Shown piece after piece: positions 32,729-43,884 of a DNA stretch of 62,375 bases. This DNA is from Deinococcus marmoris (GTDB taxonomy: Bacteria; Deinococcota; Deinococci; Deinococcales; Deinococcaceae). The notes beneath the pieces are model-generated. The model saw nothing but the letters and a program-made list of their open reading frames with translations, was not told where the DNA came from and did no database searches. The first letter of the stretch is position 1; each line of letters opens with the position of its first letter. The stretch is from positions 1 through 62,375 of the forward strand of contig NZ_MSTI01000156.1 of the NCBI RefSeq assembly GCF_001949125.1, in the 5' to 3' direction. The position numbers and the translations under genes are program-made.

Positions 32729-33501
32729 GCCCCGACTCCGGGAATCTGGACCGTAAGACCTACTGCCCGCGCGATTTCCGCCGTGACCGTCAGCACGTCG
32801 CGGTGAACTGGCGAACCCGGCGCATACACGCCCACCGGCTGCCCCGCGCTGGAGCTGTCGTTCCACACCGCCCCCCGGTCTGCAATCGGGCTGGCAAGAG
32901 GGGAAAGCAGGCCCTGCAAGGCCGCATAAGCCTCCCGGTCATGCGAGCGCCGGGAGTCGTAGAGGGTGGGCACGTACAGCGCCACCGTCAGGTCCGGGCG
33001 CAGCTTGCGGTAGGTGGCCATCGCCTCGGACAGTCCGGCCAGCGCGTTCATCCCCTTCTGGCGCGTCGGCACCGGCACGATCAGGTGATCGGCAGCCAGT
33101 GCACCCAGAATCGAGAGCTGCCCCAGACTGGGCGGGCTGTCGATCAGCACCACGTCGTAGCGGTCCGCCACGTCCAGCAGCGCCTGACGCAGGTGCAGAT
33201 GCGCGCCCACCACGCCCATCATCTGTCCCTCGGCCAGCGCCAGAGAAACGTCGCTGGGAATCAGATGCAGGCCGTGGACCTCGGCGGGTGGGGGCAAGGG
33301 ATCACCGCGCGAGGCCGTGTTGTACACGGTCTGCTCGCGCGTCACTCCGCTGACGCCCAGCCAGTCGGTCAGATTGGCCTGCGGATCGAGGTCCACCAGC
33401 AGCACCCGCTGTCCGGCCTGCGCCAGCGTGAAACCCACGTCGCGGGTCAGGCTGGATTTCATGACCCCACCAGCGTGGTTAAACAGCGTGAGTGTCTTCA
33501 T
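32725..33501 (-). CDS. parA: ParA-family partition ATPase with variant P-loop
   Basis: This 258-residue Walker ATPase drives segregation with ParB. The P-loop reads [14 protein letters not shown] at residues 8-21. The canonical motif is KGGVGKTT, so the signature first Lys is Ala here and the second Gly is Met. Other motifs are normal: [15 protein letters not shown] and [19 protein letters not shown] lies 8 bp before the ATG and could be a -10 box of a nearly leaderless transcript. Together with parB it marks the replicon as having its own partition system. Confidence 0.94.
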
Positions 33502-33605
33502 TAAGCCTCAGCTTATCGCATCATCGCCCCGAAAGAGACTCCTGTGAGCCTGGGAACAGAGCGGAAAGCTGTCCCATGACCGGGGCAAATTCGAGTTGGC
33601 ACAAG

Positions 33606-33627
33606 TTGCTCGTCACGTGACGAGCAA
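33606..33627. promoter_or_regulatory. 22-bp palindrome with CACGTG core, candidate parS site 2
   Basis: A perfect 22-bp palindrome is centred on CACGTG (33614-33619). It lies 105 bp upstream of the parA start and just beyond the 3' end of the CoA-transferase gene. Its inner GCTCGTCACGTGACGAGC is identical to that at 21802-21831, almost 12 kb away. Position beside parAB and the parS-like core make it the best centromere candidate in the window. Confidence 0.65.
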
Positions 33628-33637
33628 TTCAAATCCG

Positions 33638-34980
<1,343 letters not shown>

Positions 34981-34984
<4 letters not shown>

Positions 34985-36258
34985 CCCTGGAGCCGCTCGA
35001 TGATGGCCGCTTCTCCCTGACCGACACCCACGCACAGGGTGGCCAGACCATAGCGGGCCTCCCTGCGCCGCAGTTCATGGGTCAGCGCCACAATCAGCCT
35101 CGCCCCAGACATGCCCAGCGGATGGCCCAGCGCAATCGCGCCGCCGTTGACGTTGACCTTTGCGGGGTCCAGTCCCAGCTCACGGATCACGGCCAGGCCC
35201 TGCGCGGCGAAGGCCTCGTTGAGTTCGATCAGGTCCAGGTCCTCCTGCTGGATTCCGGTGCGTTCCAGCACTTTGCGCGTGGCTGGAATCGGTCCCAGAC
35301 CCATCACGCGAGGCTCCACACCCGCCGCCGCGCCGCCCACCCAGCGGGCCAGCGGTACAATGCCCAGTTCCCGTGCCTTGCCCGCGCTCATCAGCACCAG
35401 CGCCGCTGCACCGTCGTTCAGGCCCGAGGCGTTGCCCGCCGTGACGCTGCCACCCTTGCGGAAAGCAGGTTTCAGGCCCGCAAGTTTCTCGGGCGAGGTC
35501 TCCAGCGTGAAGGTGTCACCCTCGCGCGTGTAGCGGGGATGTTCGTCGGTATCGAACACGGTCACGCCCTTGCGGCCCTTGACCTCTACTGGCACGATCT
35601 CGTCCCTGAAGCGTCCGGCATTCAGCGCCGCCACGGCTTTCTGCTGCGACTCCAGCGCGAAGGCGTCCTGATCGGCGCGGGTGATCTCGCCGCCTGCATA
35701 CGCGCCGCCCTGGCTGCGTTCCACGATGTTCTCGGCAGTGTCGCCCATTGCTTCCAACGGAAACAGTTCGGCCATCGCGGGATTCGGGAACCGCCAGCCC
35801 AGCGTGCTGTCGTAGACCGTCACGTTGCCGTTCTGGAACGCGCCAGCCCCCTTGGGCATCACCAGCGGCGCGCGGGTCATGCTTTCCACACCGCCAGCCA
35901 CGTACACGTCGCCGTCCCCGTTGCGGATGGCGCGGGCCGCCGTGTTGATGGCCGCCAGACCCGAAGCACACAGGCGGTTGACCGTCAGCCCTGCCACCGT
36001 ATCGGGAAGACCCGCGAGCAGGGCGGCCATGCGCGCCACGTTGCGGTTGTCCTCGCCCGCCTGATTGGCGCAGCCCAGGATCACTTCCTCGATCAACTCG
36101 GGCGGAACACCGCTTCTTTCCACGGCAGCTTTGATGATCTGGGCGGCCAGATCGTCGGGGCGGACGGTGGACAGTGCGCCGCGAATGGCCCCGATGGGCG
36201 TGCGCACGGCGGATACGATGACGACATCTCGGTCTTGAAGTTGGGTTGCTGAGGTCAT
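34981..36258 (-). CDS. thiolase, 3-oxoadipyl-CoA or acetoacetyl-CoA type
   Basis: This is a 425-residue thiolase. Catalytic Cys97 lies in [12 protein letters not shown], the active-site His in [17 protein letters not shown], and a second Cys near the C-terminus in [12 protein letters not shown]. Details such as [15 protein letters not shown] resemble PcaF, which cleaves 3-oxoadipyl-CoA to succinyl-CoA and acetyl-CoA. The downstream CoA-transferase fits a beta-ketoadipate lower pathway, but acetoacetate metabolism cannot be excluded. The ATG at 36258 follows AAGGAGTCTCC. Confidence 0.92.
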
Positions 36259-36478
36259 GGAGACTCCTTGACGCGTCCAGTTGATGTATGAAGCGGAACA
36301 CGACGCGCCTTTCTCTCCAGCATAGTCGGCTCCGCTGAGCAGCGGGCGAAGTGCCACCGAGTCGGATTTTTTCGGTGCGCTGATTCCGATGCCACAGCAA
36401 GGAGGGGATGACTCCGAAATAGGCAGCAGGTCAGGCACTCTTCCCTGGTGCGGCGAATGAGAGCAGTCGAGCGAATGA

Positions 36479-36630
36479 TACGGATTCCGCTTAATTACCG
36501 TATAGAGGACACCAGTGGAACAGGATGTGCTGGGTGAGGTGATCGAGTTGTCGGCGGCACTGTGGCGAAAAATGATGGCTGAATAGAATTTAGCGATGCT
36601 CCAGTCTGCGCTTTTTATTCGGAGTCCGTA
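36479..36630. repeat. MITE-like element, TACGG...CCGTA, copy 2
   Basis: A 152-bp element begins TACGGATTCCG and ends CGGAGTCCGTA. It is flanked by TGA on both sides (36476-36478 and 36631-36633). Its interior differs from the other copies. It contains a 23-codon open stretch (36515-36586) encoding [19 protein letters not shown] at its end, which could be the remnant of a parent transposase gene. The shared ends and duplication place it in the same family. Confidence 0.65.
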
Positions 36631-36814
36631 TGAAACGGATTCCATTCGTAACGTGGCAGAAATCGGAACAGCACGCATGACTGGTATAGCCCGCATATAG
36701 GACGCTCTCCCTCCCGCTCGGATTGTCTTGAGTAGGAGTCCGTTCCATTTCCAAAATGAACGTCCAGCACGGCACATTTTTATGCCTGCAACCTCCTGTC
36801 CATGAAATGTCGAA

Positions 36815-36849
36815 GGGAGGCGCGGCCACGCTGAGCGGCCCCACCTCCC
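36815..36849 (-). terminator. hairpin downstream of the polyol operon
   Basis: GGGAGG and GGCC at 36815-36826 pair with GGCC and CCTCCC at 36837-36849, giving a GC-rich interrupted stem 16 bp beyond the sorbitol dehydrogenase stop. The T-content after the stem on the minus strand is modest, so it is a probable rather than a classical terminator. Confidence 0.45.
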
Positions 36850-36865
36850 CCACGGAAACGGACGC

Positions 36866-37963
36866 TCAGCTCACGTCGATCATCACTTTCATGCTGGCCT
36901 TTTTCTCGTGGTCTGCGAACTCGAAGGCTTCAGGGGTCTGATCGAAGGTGTACCGGTGCGTGACCAGTGCGTCCAGATCGATTGCGCCGCTGGCCACCAG
37001 TGCGATGGCCGCCGGGTAGCAGTTGGCGTAGCGGAATACCCCGCGCAGCGTGACCTCGCGGCTGGCCGCCGACACGATATCCAGGCTGACCTCGGGATCT
37101 GGCGGCAGACCCACCAGCACCGCCCGGCCACCGGGGCGCGGCGCGGCCAGTGTCATGCGCGTGGTGGGCAGGCTGCCCGCCGTCTCGAAGGACACATCCA
37201 CCCCCGCGTGAGACAGGGGCAGATCGCCTTTTGTCAGCTCGCGGATCACGGCCAGCACATCTTCATTGCGGGCGTTGATGGTGTGCGTGGCCCCCACCTT
37301 GCGCGCCAGTTCAAGCCGGAAGTCCTCCAGATCGACGGCGATGATGGTGGTGGCTCCCGCCGCTTTGGCCGCCTGAATGGTGGTGCAGCCAATCGGACCC
37401 GCGCCGAACACCGCCACGCTGTCCCCCGGCACCACGCTGCCTTTGCGGGCGGCCCAGATGCCCACCGCCAGCGGTTCCAGAAGCGCGCCCGCGTCGTCAC
37501 TGATGCTGTCGGGCAGCTTGAAGGCGAAGTCGTCGGGCCAGATCACATACTCGCCCAGCGCGCCATTGACCGGGGGCGTGGCCATAAAAGTCATGTGCGG
37601 GCAAAGGTTGTACTCGCCGCGCTTGCAGTACACGCAGCGGCGGCACGGGTAGCCCGGCTCAAGCGCCACCCGGTCCCCCACCTGTAAACCCGTCACGCCC
37701 GCGCCCAGCGCCTCCACCACGCCCATGACCTCGTGGCCCAGCACCAGCGGGGCCTCCACCACGAAGGAGCCGATACGCCCGTGGGTGTAGTAATGCACGT
37801 CGCTACCGCACACGCCGATACGTCTCACGCGCACGCGCACCTCGCGTGGGCCGGGGGCGGGCACCTCGCGCGTTTCCCATTTCAGATCGCGGATGCCGTG
37901 CAGCACGCTGGTGCGGGAAGTCTGCGTTTCGGGGCTGATGGGGGGATGGTCAATGGAAGTCAT
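36866..37963 (-). CDS. zinc-dependent polyol dehydrogenase (sorbitol/xylitol dehydrogenase-like)
   Basis: This 365-residue medium-chain dehydrogenase has catalytic zinc residues in [13 protein letters not shown] and GHEVMGVV. The structural zinc Cys cluster reads [15 protein letters not shown], and the coenzyme loop reads [10 protein letters not shown]. The ...HYYxHGRIG pattern is typical of sorbitol, xylitol and arabitol dehydrogenases, which give fructose or xylulose. It is the last gene of the polyol operon that starts at 43569. It is a distant relative of the idonate dehydrogenase-like protein at 3431. Confidence 0.92.
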   Translation of the reverse strand: MTSIDHPPISPETQTSRTSVLHGIRDLKWETREVPAPGPREVRVRVRRIGVCGSDVHYYTHGRIGSFVVEAPLVLGHEVMGVVEALGAGVTGLQVGDRVALEPGYPCRRCVYCKRGEYNLCPHMTFMATPPVNGALGEYVIWPDDFAFKLPDSISDDAGALLEPLAVGIWAARKGSVVPGDSVAVFGAGPIGCTTIQAAKAAGATTIIAVDLEDFRLELARKVGATHTINARNEDVLAVIRELTKGDLPLSHAGVDVSFETAGSLPTTRMTLAAPRPGGRAVLVGLPPDPEVSLDIVSAASREVTLRGVFRYANCYPAAIALVASGAIDLDALVTHRYTFDQTPEAFEFADHEKKASMKVMIDVS

Positions 37964-38017
37964 ATATGTGCCTCGGTTTGGATTGGCTGTGAGAGAGGGG
38001 AGCGGAAAGCGTGTCGG

Positions 38018-39538
38018 TCAGGAACGGTGTCCAGCAGGCGACGGCGACATGTCGTCCGGGCGGGACGCTTGCAACAGCGCCTCGATTGCGCCGATAGGGC
38101 CAAGCTCCCGCAGGCTTTCGCGGGCTGCCAGATAGGCTGCTTTGAAGCGCGCATCATCTCCCAGATCGCCGAACAGTTCCCTGAGTTGCAGGAACGCGCC
38201 GGGCTGCGTGGCCTCGCGGCGCACGGCCTCAAGCAGCGCTGGACCGCGCTGATCCTGGAGTGGCGGCACGGGACCGCCCGCTTCCACCGCCTCCAGATAC
38301 GCCGCCCACGACGCCACCACCAGCGCAGCGTGGCTGATCTCGCCGCTCCCCACTAATTGATCGCGCACCACTGGCAGCAGGAATTTAGGAATGCGCTCGG
38401 AGCCGTCGAAAATCAGGCGGGCCAGCGTGTCCTGAATGGCCGTGCTGGCAAAGCGCTCGATCAACTGGTGCTGGTAGGCATTCAGGTCCATGCCGGGCAC
38501 AGGCTTGAGCGTCGGCGCACCCTCGCGGGCCATGTAGCCCAGCAGGAAATCCACGAACATGGGCTGGCGACAGACCTCGTGCGCGTAGGTGTACCCGGCC
38601 AGCAACCCCAGGTAGCCCATCGCCTGATGCGCGGCGTTCAGCAGCCGCAGCTTCATCAGCTCATAGGGTTCCACGTCATGAACCACCTGCACGCCCACCG
38701 TTTCCAGCGGGGGCCGTCCCAGCGTGAAATGATCTTCCAGAACCCACTGGGTAAAGCTCTCGCCCACCACCGGCCAGCCGTCCTCGATGCCCGACTGCGC
38801 GGACAGTTCCTTCCGGTCCCGGTCCGTGGTCATGGGGGTGATGCGGTCCACCATCGAATTGGGAAAGGCGACATCGCGGGCAATCCAATCGCCCAGATCG
38901 GCGTTCTTGAGGCGTGCGAAGGCACTCAGGACCTTCTGGGTCACGTGGCCGTTGCCCTGGATATTGTCGCAGGACATCACGGTGAAGGGCGGAATTCCAC
39001 GTTCGTGGCGGCGGCGCAGGCCCTCGGTAATCAGACCGAACACCGTTCTGGGCACTGCGCCTGCTTGCAGATCGTGGGCGATGTCCACACCCGTGGGATC
39101 GAACTCGCCCGTCGCGTTGTTCAGGCTGTAACCGCCCTCAGTGACGGTCAGCGAGACGATGCGGGTGGCGGGATCGGCCAGTTTCTCGATCACCTTTTCG
39201 GGATCGTCCGGGGCGAACAGAAAGTCATGGATCGAGCCGATCACCCGCGTATCCACGTCGCCCGCCGGGGATTTGGTGACCAGGGTATAGAGGTGGTCCT
39301 GCGCGGCCAGCACGTCCCGCATTTTCGCGTCGCCGGGCAGCACGCCCACGCCGCAGATCGCCCACTCGGTATGATCTCCGGCATTCAACACCCGGTCCAG
39401 ATACATCGCCTCGTGCGAGCGGTGGAAGCCGCCGACGCCGAAATGCACGATGCCAGTGCGGAGGGTGCGCGGATCGTACTCAGGAACAGCGACGCCGGGG
39501 CCGAGCTGATTGAGGTTGTTGAGGTTGAGCTGGGTCAT
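38018..39538 (-). CDS. mannitol 2-dehydrogenase family protein
   Basis: This is a 506-residue long-chain polyol dehydrogenase. The N-terminal nucleotide motif is GVGGFHRSHEAMYLD (residues about 34-48). The active-site regions are MVDRITPMT and KLRLLNAAHQAMGYLG. It oxidises mannitol, arabitol or sorbitol to the 2-keto sugar without a metal. Two different polyol dehydrogenases in one operon suggest that several polyols are used. It lies between the kinase-like gene and the zinc dehydrogenase gene with short gaps. Confidence 0.92.
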   Translation of the reverse strand: MTQLNLNNLNQLGPGVAVPEYDPRTLRTGIVHFGVGGFHRSHEAMYLDRVLNAGDHTEWAICGVGVLPGDAKMRDVLAAQDHLYTLVTKSPAGDVDTRVIGSIHDFLFAPDDPEKVIEKLADPATRIVSLTVTEGGYSLNNATGEFDPTGVDIAHDLQAGAVPRTVFGLITEGLRRRHERGIPPFTVMSCDNIQGNGHVTQKVLSAFARLKNADLGDWIARDVAFPNSMVDRITPMTTDRDRKELSAQSGIEDGWPVVGESFTQWVLEDHFTLGRPPLETVGVQVVHDVEPYELMKLRLLNAAHQAMGYLGLLAGYTYAHEVCRQPMFVDFLLGYMAREGAPTLKPVPGMDLNAYQHQLIERFASTAIQDTLARLIFDGSERIPKFLLPVVRDQLVGSGEISHAALVVASWAAYLEAVEAGGPVPPLQDQRGPALLEAVRREATQPGAFLQLRELFGDLGDDARFKAAYLAARESLRELGPIGAIEALLQASRPDDMSPSPAGHRS

Positions 39539-39584
39539 GGATGACGCTCCAAGAGGGGTTCGAGACCGGGAAAGAGAATTGATT

Positions 39585-40253
39585 TCATTCGACGAATTGC
39601 ACGATCAGATCGGCGCGGGCGCGGGTGGAATGGATGAGGGCGGCGTTCGGCCCGTCTACCGAATCCACCCAGCTTGCTGCCTCGTCAGAAGCTTTGCCGA
39701 AAGCGACGTGACGCGCAACCAGACGCGAGAGGCGCACGGTTTCGGGCAGGTCCAGAAACCAGACTGCATCCAGCGCAGGTCTGACCCGGTCCCACTCCCC
39801 ATCTTCAAGCAACAGGTAGTTGCCCTCGGTGAGGATCAGGGGTGTGCCTGCGGGAACAGCAATAGCGCTGCCGATGGATTCTTCGAGGTGGCGGTCAAAG
39901 GTGGGGGCGTACACCGTCTGGTCTTTCTCGGCGCGCAGCCGTTCAAGCAGCGCCGCGTAGCCGCCCGCATCGAAGGTGTCGGGTGCGCCCTTGCGGTCCC
40001 GTCGGCCCAGCCGCTCCAGTTCTGCATTCGCCAGATGAAAGCCGTCCATGCCCACCAGCGCCGCCGCATCTCCCAGAGCTTCAGCCAGCGCCGTGCAGAG
40101 GGTGGATTTGCCCGCCCCCGGTGCGCCCACGATGCCCAGAATGCGCCGCTCGCCGGGAACGATCATGGCCCGCGCCCGCACCAGCAGCTCGGCCAGAGTC
40201 GCCTGAACGGTTTCGGGTGGGGTCAGTTGTGGGTTGGGACGCAGGGGCATCAT
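39585..40253 (-). CDS. P-loop kinase of the uridine kinase/FrcK group
   Basis: This 222-residue protein has Walker A GIVGAPGAGKSTL (residues about 45-57), followed by VGMDGFHLANAELERLG, the acceptor region of uridine kinase-like and pantothenate kinase-like enzymes, and LILTEGNYLLLEDG. Members near sugar importers are called fructose transport system kinases. Here it could phosphorylate the keto-sugar made by the dehydrogenases. The true substrate cannot be read from the sequence. It is 46 bp from the mannitol dehydrogenase gene. Confidence 0.86.
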   Translation of the reverse strand: MMPLRPNPQLTPPETVQATLAELLVRARAMIVPGERRILGIVGAPGAGKSTLCTALAEALGDAAALVGMDGFHLANAELERLGRRDRKGAPDTFDAGGYAALLERLRAEKDQTVYAPTFDRHLEESIGSAIAVPAGTPLILTEGNYLLLEDGEWDRVRPALDAVWFLDLPETVRLSRLVARHVAFGKASDEAASWVDSVDGPNAALIHSTRARADLIVQFVE

Positions 40254-40314
40254 CTCAATTCTCCATTGGGGAAAGGGGCGTGTAGCAGGCTTACTTCACT
40301 CCTTTATTTAACTG

Positions 40315-41172
40315 CTATTTAACTGCGCCGAAGCTCAGGCCACGCACCAGTTGGCGCTGGGCCACCCAGCCGAAGATCAGCACCGGCAGCACGGTCAGCG
40401 CGGCGGCGGCGCTCATCTGCGCCCAGAACAGGCCCATGCTGGTCTTGAACGAACTGATGAAGACGCTCAGCGGCGCGGCGTCCGAACTGGTCAGGTTCAC
40501 CGCAAAGAAGACCTCGTTCCATGCGAAGATCACCGCCAGCAGCGCGGTGGCGGCCATGCCCGGCGTGGACAGCGGCAGCGCGATCCCGAAGAATTCCTGC
40601 GCCACCGACGCGCCGTCCACCTTGGCGGCCTCGTAGATGGCGAACGGAATCTCGGTCATGTAGCTGTGCATCATCCAGACCACCAGCGGCAGGTTCATGG
40701 TGGTGTACATCAGGATCAGTCCCGGCAGGGTGTCCAGCAGGTGCAGGTTGCGGAACAGCAGGAACAGCGGCACGATCACGCCCACGGCGGGCATCATCTT
40801 GGTGGACAGCATCCAGGTCAGCGTGCCCTGCGCGCGGGTGGTGGGATACACCGCCAGCGCAAAGGCGGCGGGCAACCCCAGCACAAAGGCCAGCAGCGTG
40901 CTGCCGATGGCGGCGATCAGGCTGTTCTTCAGCGCCGGAAAGTAACTGGGGAGCGCCGCCTTGAAGTTCTCCAGGATCGGCGTGAAGGCAAAGACGGGCG
41001 GGCTGGCAAAGGCCTCGGCCTCGGTCTTGAAGGCAGCCAGGAACATCCACACCAGGGGAAACAGGAAGGCGATGGCGATCAGGTAAGTGATGACGGTCAG
41101 CACGGTGTTGCGGACCTTGATCCGGTTCTTGTCGCGTTTGACCGGCATGGAGCTACTGGGTATGGTCGTCAT
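40315..41172 (-). CDS. carbohydrate ABC transporter permease, MalG type
   Basis: This 285-residue inner-membrane permease has six helices, and its EAA loop reads EAAKVDGASVAQEFFGIALPLSTPG near residues 185-209. It pairs with the MalF-type permease immediately upstream, with 1 bp between the genes. It belongs to the CUT1 class importers for polyols and oligosaccharides. No ATPase gene lies in this operon, so the importer must share an MsmX/UgpC-like ATPase from elsewhere. Confidence 0.93.
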   Translation of the reverse strand: MTTIPSSSMPVKRDKNRIKVRNTVLTVITYLIAIAFLFPLVWMFLAAFKTEAEAFASPPVFAFTPILENFKAALPSYFPALKNSLIAAIGSTLLAFVLGLPAAFALAVYPTTRAQGTLTWMLSTKMMPAVGVIVPLFLLFRNLHLLDTLPGLILMYTTMNLPLVVWMMHSYMTEIPFAIYEAAKVDGASVAQEFFGIALPLSTPGMAATALLAVIFAWNEVFFAVNLTSSDAAPLSVFISSFKTSMGLFWAQMSAAAALTVLPVLIFGWVAQRQLVRGLSFGAVK

Positions 41173-41173
41173 C

Positions 41174-42103
<930 letters not shown>

Positions 42104-42180
42104 GGGGTCCCCCTTATGGCAACAGAAAGCACGGTGGCAGCAGACGGAACGCGTCGGGTGGGTCGTTCTCGCAAAAGATA

Positions 42181-42216
42181 AGGAGGAGCCGGGCAACGTG
42201 GCCCAGCCTCCTCCTC
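42181..42216 (-). terminator. intra-operon hairpin after the polyol-binding protein gene
   Basis: AGGAGGAG-cc-GGGC pairs with GCCC-agcc-TCCTCCT around AACGTG. It lies between the binding protein gene and the first permease gene, and the minus strand continues TATCTTTTGC. It probably ends part of the transcripts or protects the upstream mRNA, giving more binding protein than permease. Confidence 0.5.
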
Positions 42217-42240
42217 AACCTGAATCAGAAGCGCCGGGGT

Positions 42241-43569
42241 TTATTTCTGGTAGCCGCCTTCCTTGGCAACCTTGTTGGCGGCGTCCTGCGCCTGCTTCAG
42301 CGCCTGATCCACGGTGGTCTGGCCGCTGATCGCCCCGGCCAGGAACTGACCGACCTGGGTGCCTAGCGCCTGGAACTGCGGGATTGCGACGTACTGGATG
42401 CCCGCGTAGGGAACGGGGTCCTTGGTGGCGTTGTTGACATCAGCGCTGTTGATGGCGCTCTGAACCAGTCCGCTGAAGGCTCCAGCGGCCTTCTTGTAGT
42501 TGGGGTTGCTGTAGGTGCTGGTGCGGGTGCCGGGGGGCACGGCGGCCCAGGTGCCCTTCTCCTTGGCGACCAGGGCGATGTACTCCTGGCTGGTGGCCCA
42601 GGTGATGAACTTGAAGGCGGCGTCTTCCTTCTTGGTGCTCTTGGGAATGGCCAGGTTCCAGCTCCAGTACCAGTGGTTGCCCTTGGGGGTGCCGGGGCCG
42701 GTGGGCGCGTTGGCAAAGCCAATCGACTTGGTGACCTTGGAGGCGCTGGGATCGCTCAGCAGTCCGGCGGCCACGGTGGCGTCCACCCACATGCCGCATT
42801 TGCCCTGGCTCATCAGGGTCAGGTTCTCGGTGAAGCCGTTGCCGGTTGCGCCGGGAGGGCCGTACTTCTTGATGGTGTCCACGTAGAAGGTCATGGCGTT
42901 CTTCCAGGCTGGGGAGTCAAGTTGCGCCTTCCAGTCGTTGTCGTACCAGCGTCCGCCGAAGGTGTTCATGACGGTGCTGAACACGGCCATGTTCTCGCCC
43001 CAGCCCGGCAGCCCGCGCAGGCAGATGCCGTAGACGCCCTTGCTGGGATTGTGAACCTTGGCGGCGAAGCCCTGAATCTGGCTCCAAGTGGGGTTCTGCG
43101 GCATGGTCAGGCCAGCGGCCTTGAACAGGTCCTTGTTGTAGTACGTCATGCTGCTCTCGGCGTAGAACGGAACCGCGTACAGGTTCTTGTTGACCGTGAG
43201 GGCCGCGCGGACCCCTGGAATCACGTCGTCGAGGTTGTAGCTCTTGGCGATGTCGGCGTTCTTGGCAAACATTGGGGTCAGGGGATCGAGCCAGCCGTTC
43301 TTGGCCCAGATCGGCACTTCGTAGGCCCCCACCGTGGCGACGTCGAAGCTGCCTGCACCGCTCGCCACATCCAGCGTGACCTTCTGGCGCAGTTCGTTCT
43401 CGGGCAGAACCACCCATTTGGTGGTGATATCGGGGTACTTCTTGGTGAACTCGCCCGACAGCTTCTGCATGGTGACCATGTCCGGGTTGTTCACGGTGGC
43501 GATGGTAATGGTGGTGGCGGCCTGCGCGGTGGCAGTCAGGGCAAGGCTGAGCATCAACAGTCGTTTCAT
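42241..43569 (-). CDS. ABC transporter substrate-binding protein for polyols
   Basis: This 442-residue secreted CUT1-type binding protein has the signal peptide MKRLLMLSLALTATAQA. Family landmarks are LSGEFTKKYPDITTKWVVLPENELRQK, FYAESSMTYYNKDLFKAAGL and TEGxx-like GxCGMWVDATV. Relatives bind sorbitol, mannitol and arabitol. The ATG at 43569 follows GAGGAATACCC. It heads the operon that ends at 36866, and a hairpin lies directly before its ribosome binding site. Confidence 0.93.
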   Translation of the reverse strand: MKRLLMLSLALTATAQAATTITIATVNNPDMVTMQKLSGEFTKKYPDITTKWVVLPENELRQKVTLDVASGAGSFDVATVGAYEVPIWAKNGWLDPLTPMFAKNADIAKSYNLDDVIPGVRAALTVNKNLYAVPFYAESSMTYYNKDLFKAAGLTMPQNPTWSQIQGFAAKVHNPSKGVYGICLRGLPGWGENMAVFSTVMNTFGGRWYDNDWKAQLDSPAWKNAMTFYVDTIKKYGPPGATGNGFTENLTLMSQGKCGMWVDATVAAGLLSDPSASKVTKSIGFANAPTGPGTPKGNHWYWSWNLAIPKSTKKEDAAFKFITWATSQEYIALVAKEKGTWAAVPPGTRTSTYSNPNYKKAAGAFSGLVQSAINSADVNNATKDPVPYAGIQYVAIPQFQALGTQVGQFLAGAISGQTTVDQALKQAQDAANKVAKEGGYQK

Positions 43570-43584
43570 GGGTATTCCTCCACA

Positions 43585-43608
43585 TCGCCGCAAAAACTGT
43601 TGCGGCGA
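43585..43608 (-). promoter_or_regulatory. 5' UTR hairpin before the polyol-binding protein gene
   Basis: TCGCCGCAA pairs with TTGCGGCGA around AAACTG, a 9-bp perfect stem. It ends just before the ribosome binding site of the binding protein gene. A TATGAT box on the minus strand (43629-43624) could be the promoter -10, which would place the hairpin in the 5' UTR. It may stabilise the mRNA or modulate translation. Confidence 0.5.
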
Positions 43609-43741
43609 ACAAGTGAACGGCAGATCATAGCGGTCCATGACGGCGCGTTCGGGGCAGGCCGGAGCGGTCCCCGGTCAGATGATGAATGGTCTCGTGTCCA
43701 TTACTTAACCACAGATTTTCCCATTCGTCAAATGCCTCAAT

Positions 43742-43758
43742 TCTGGACTCGCTCCAGA
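43742..43758. promoter_or_regulatory. palindrome in the divergent polyol control region
   Basis: TCTGGA-ctcgc-TCCAGA is a 17-bp dyad in the 315-bp region between the polyol operon and its LacI regulator (43570-43884). It is a candidate operator. No other clear LacI-type site was found there, and no gene is supported in this region. Confidence 0.35.
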
Positions 43759-43871
43759 CTGTCACCTGTAGAGGCAGATAACAGGAGAGCAATCGGCTCG
43801 TACAGCGGTGGACAGGAGACCATCCCGTGATATGGCAGTCGCAAAGGGACATGTCCTGGGCCTGAACCGCT

Positions 43872-43877
43872 TACAAT
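43872..43877 (+). promoter_or_regulatory. -10 box for a leaderless regulator transcript
   Basis: TACAAT stands exactly 7 bp before the GTG at 43885, so transcription should begin at the start codon. There is no Shine-Dalgarno sequence before this gene. The same geometry is seen at 45894-45899. Confidence 0.6.
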
Positions 43878-43884
43878 ATCGGGC

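Larger units (their letters stand above)
36259..36865. other. intergenic region rich in repeat ends
   Basis: This stretch of about 600 bp lies upstream of the thiolase gene and beyond the sorbitol dehydrogenase gene. It holds a MITE-like element (36479-36630) and extra end-like fragments: ACGGATTCC at 36635-36643 and GGAGTCCGTTCC at 36736-36747. A hairpin terminator lies at 36815-36849. No intact gene is supported. Confidence 0.5.

Noticed and set aside
36515..36586. A 23-codon frame in miniature element copy 2
   Set aside because: It is too short and lacks a start context. It is more likely a leftover of a transposase gene than an expressed peptide.
36259..36777. N-terminal extension of the thiolase by 173 residues
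   Set aside because: It runs through a repeat-containing gap. The ATG at 36258 has a strong ribosome binding site and the normal thiolase start.
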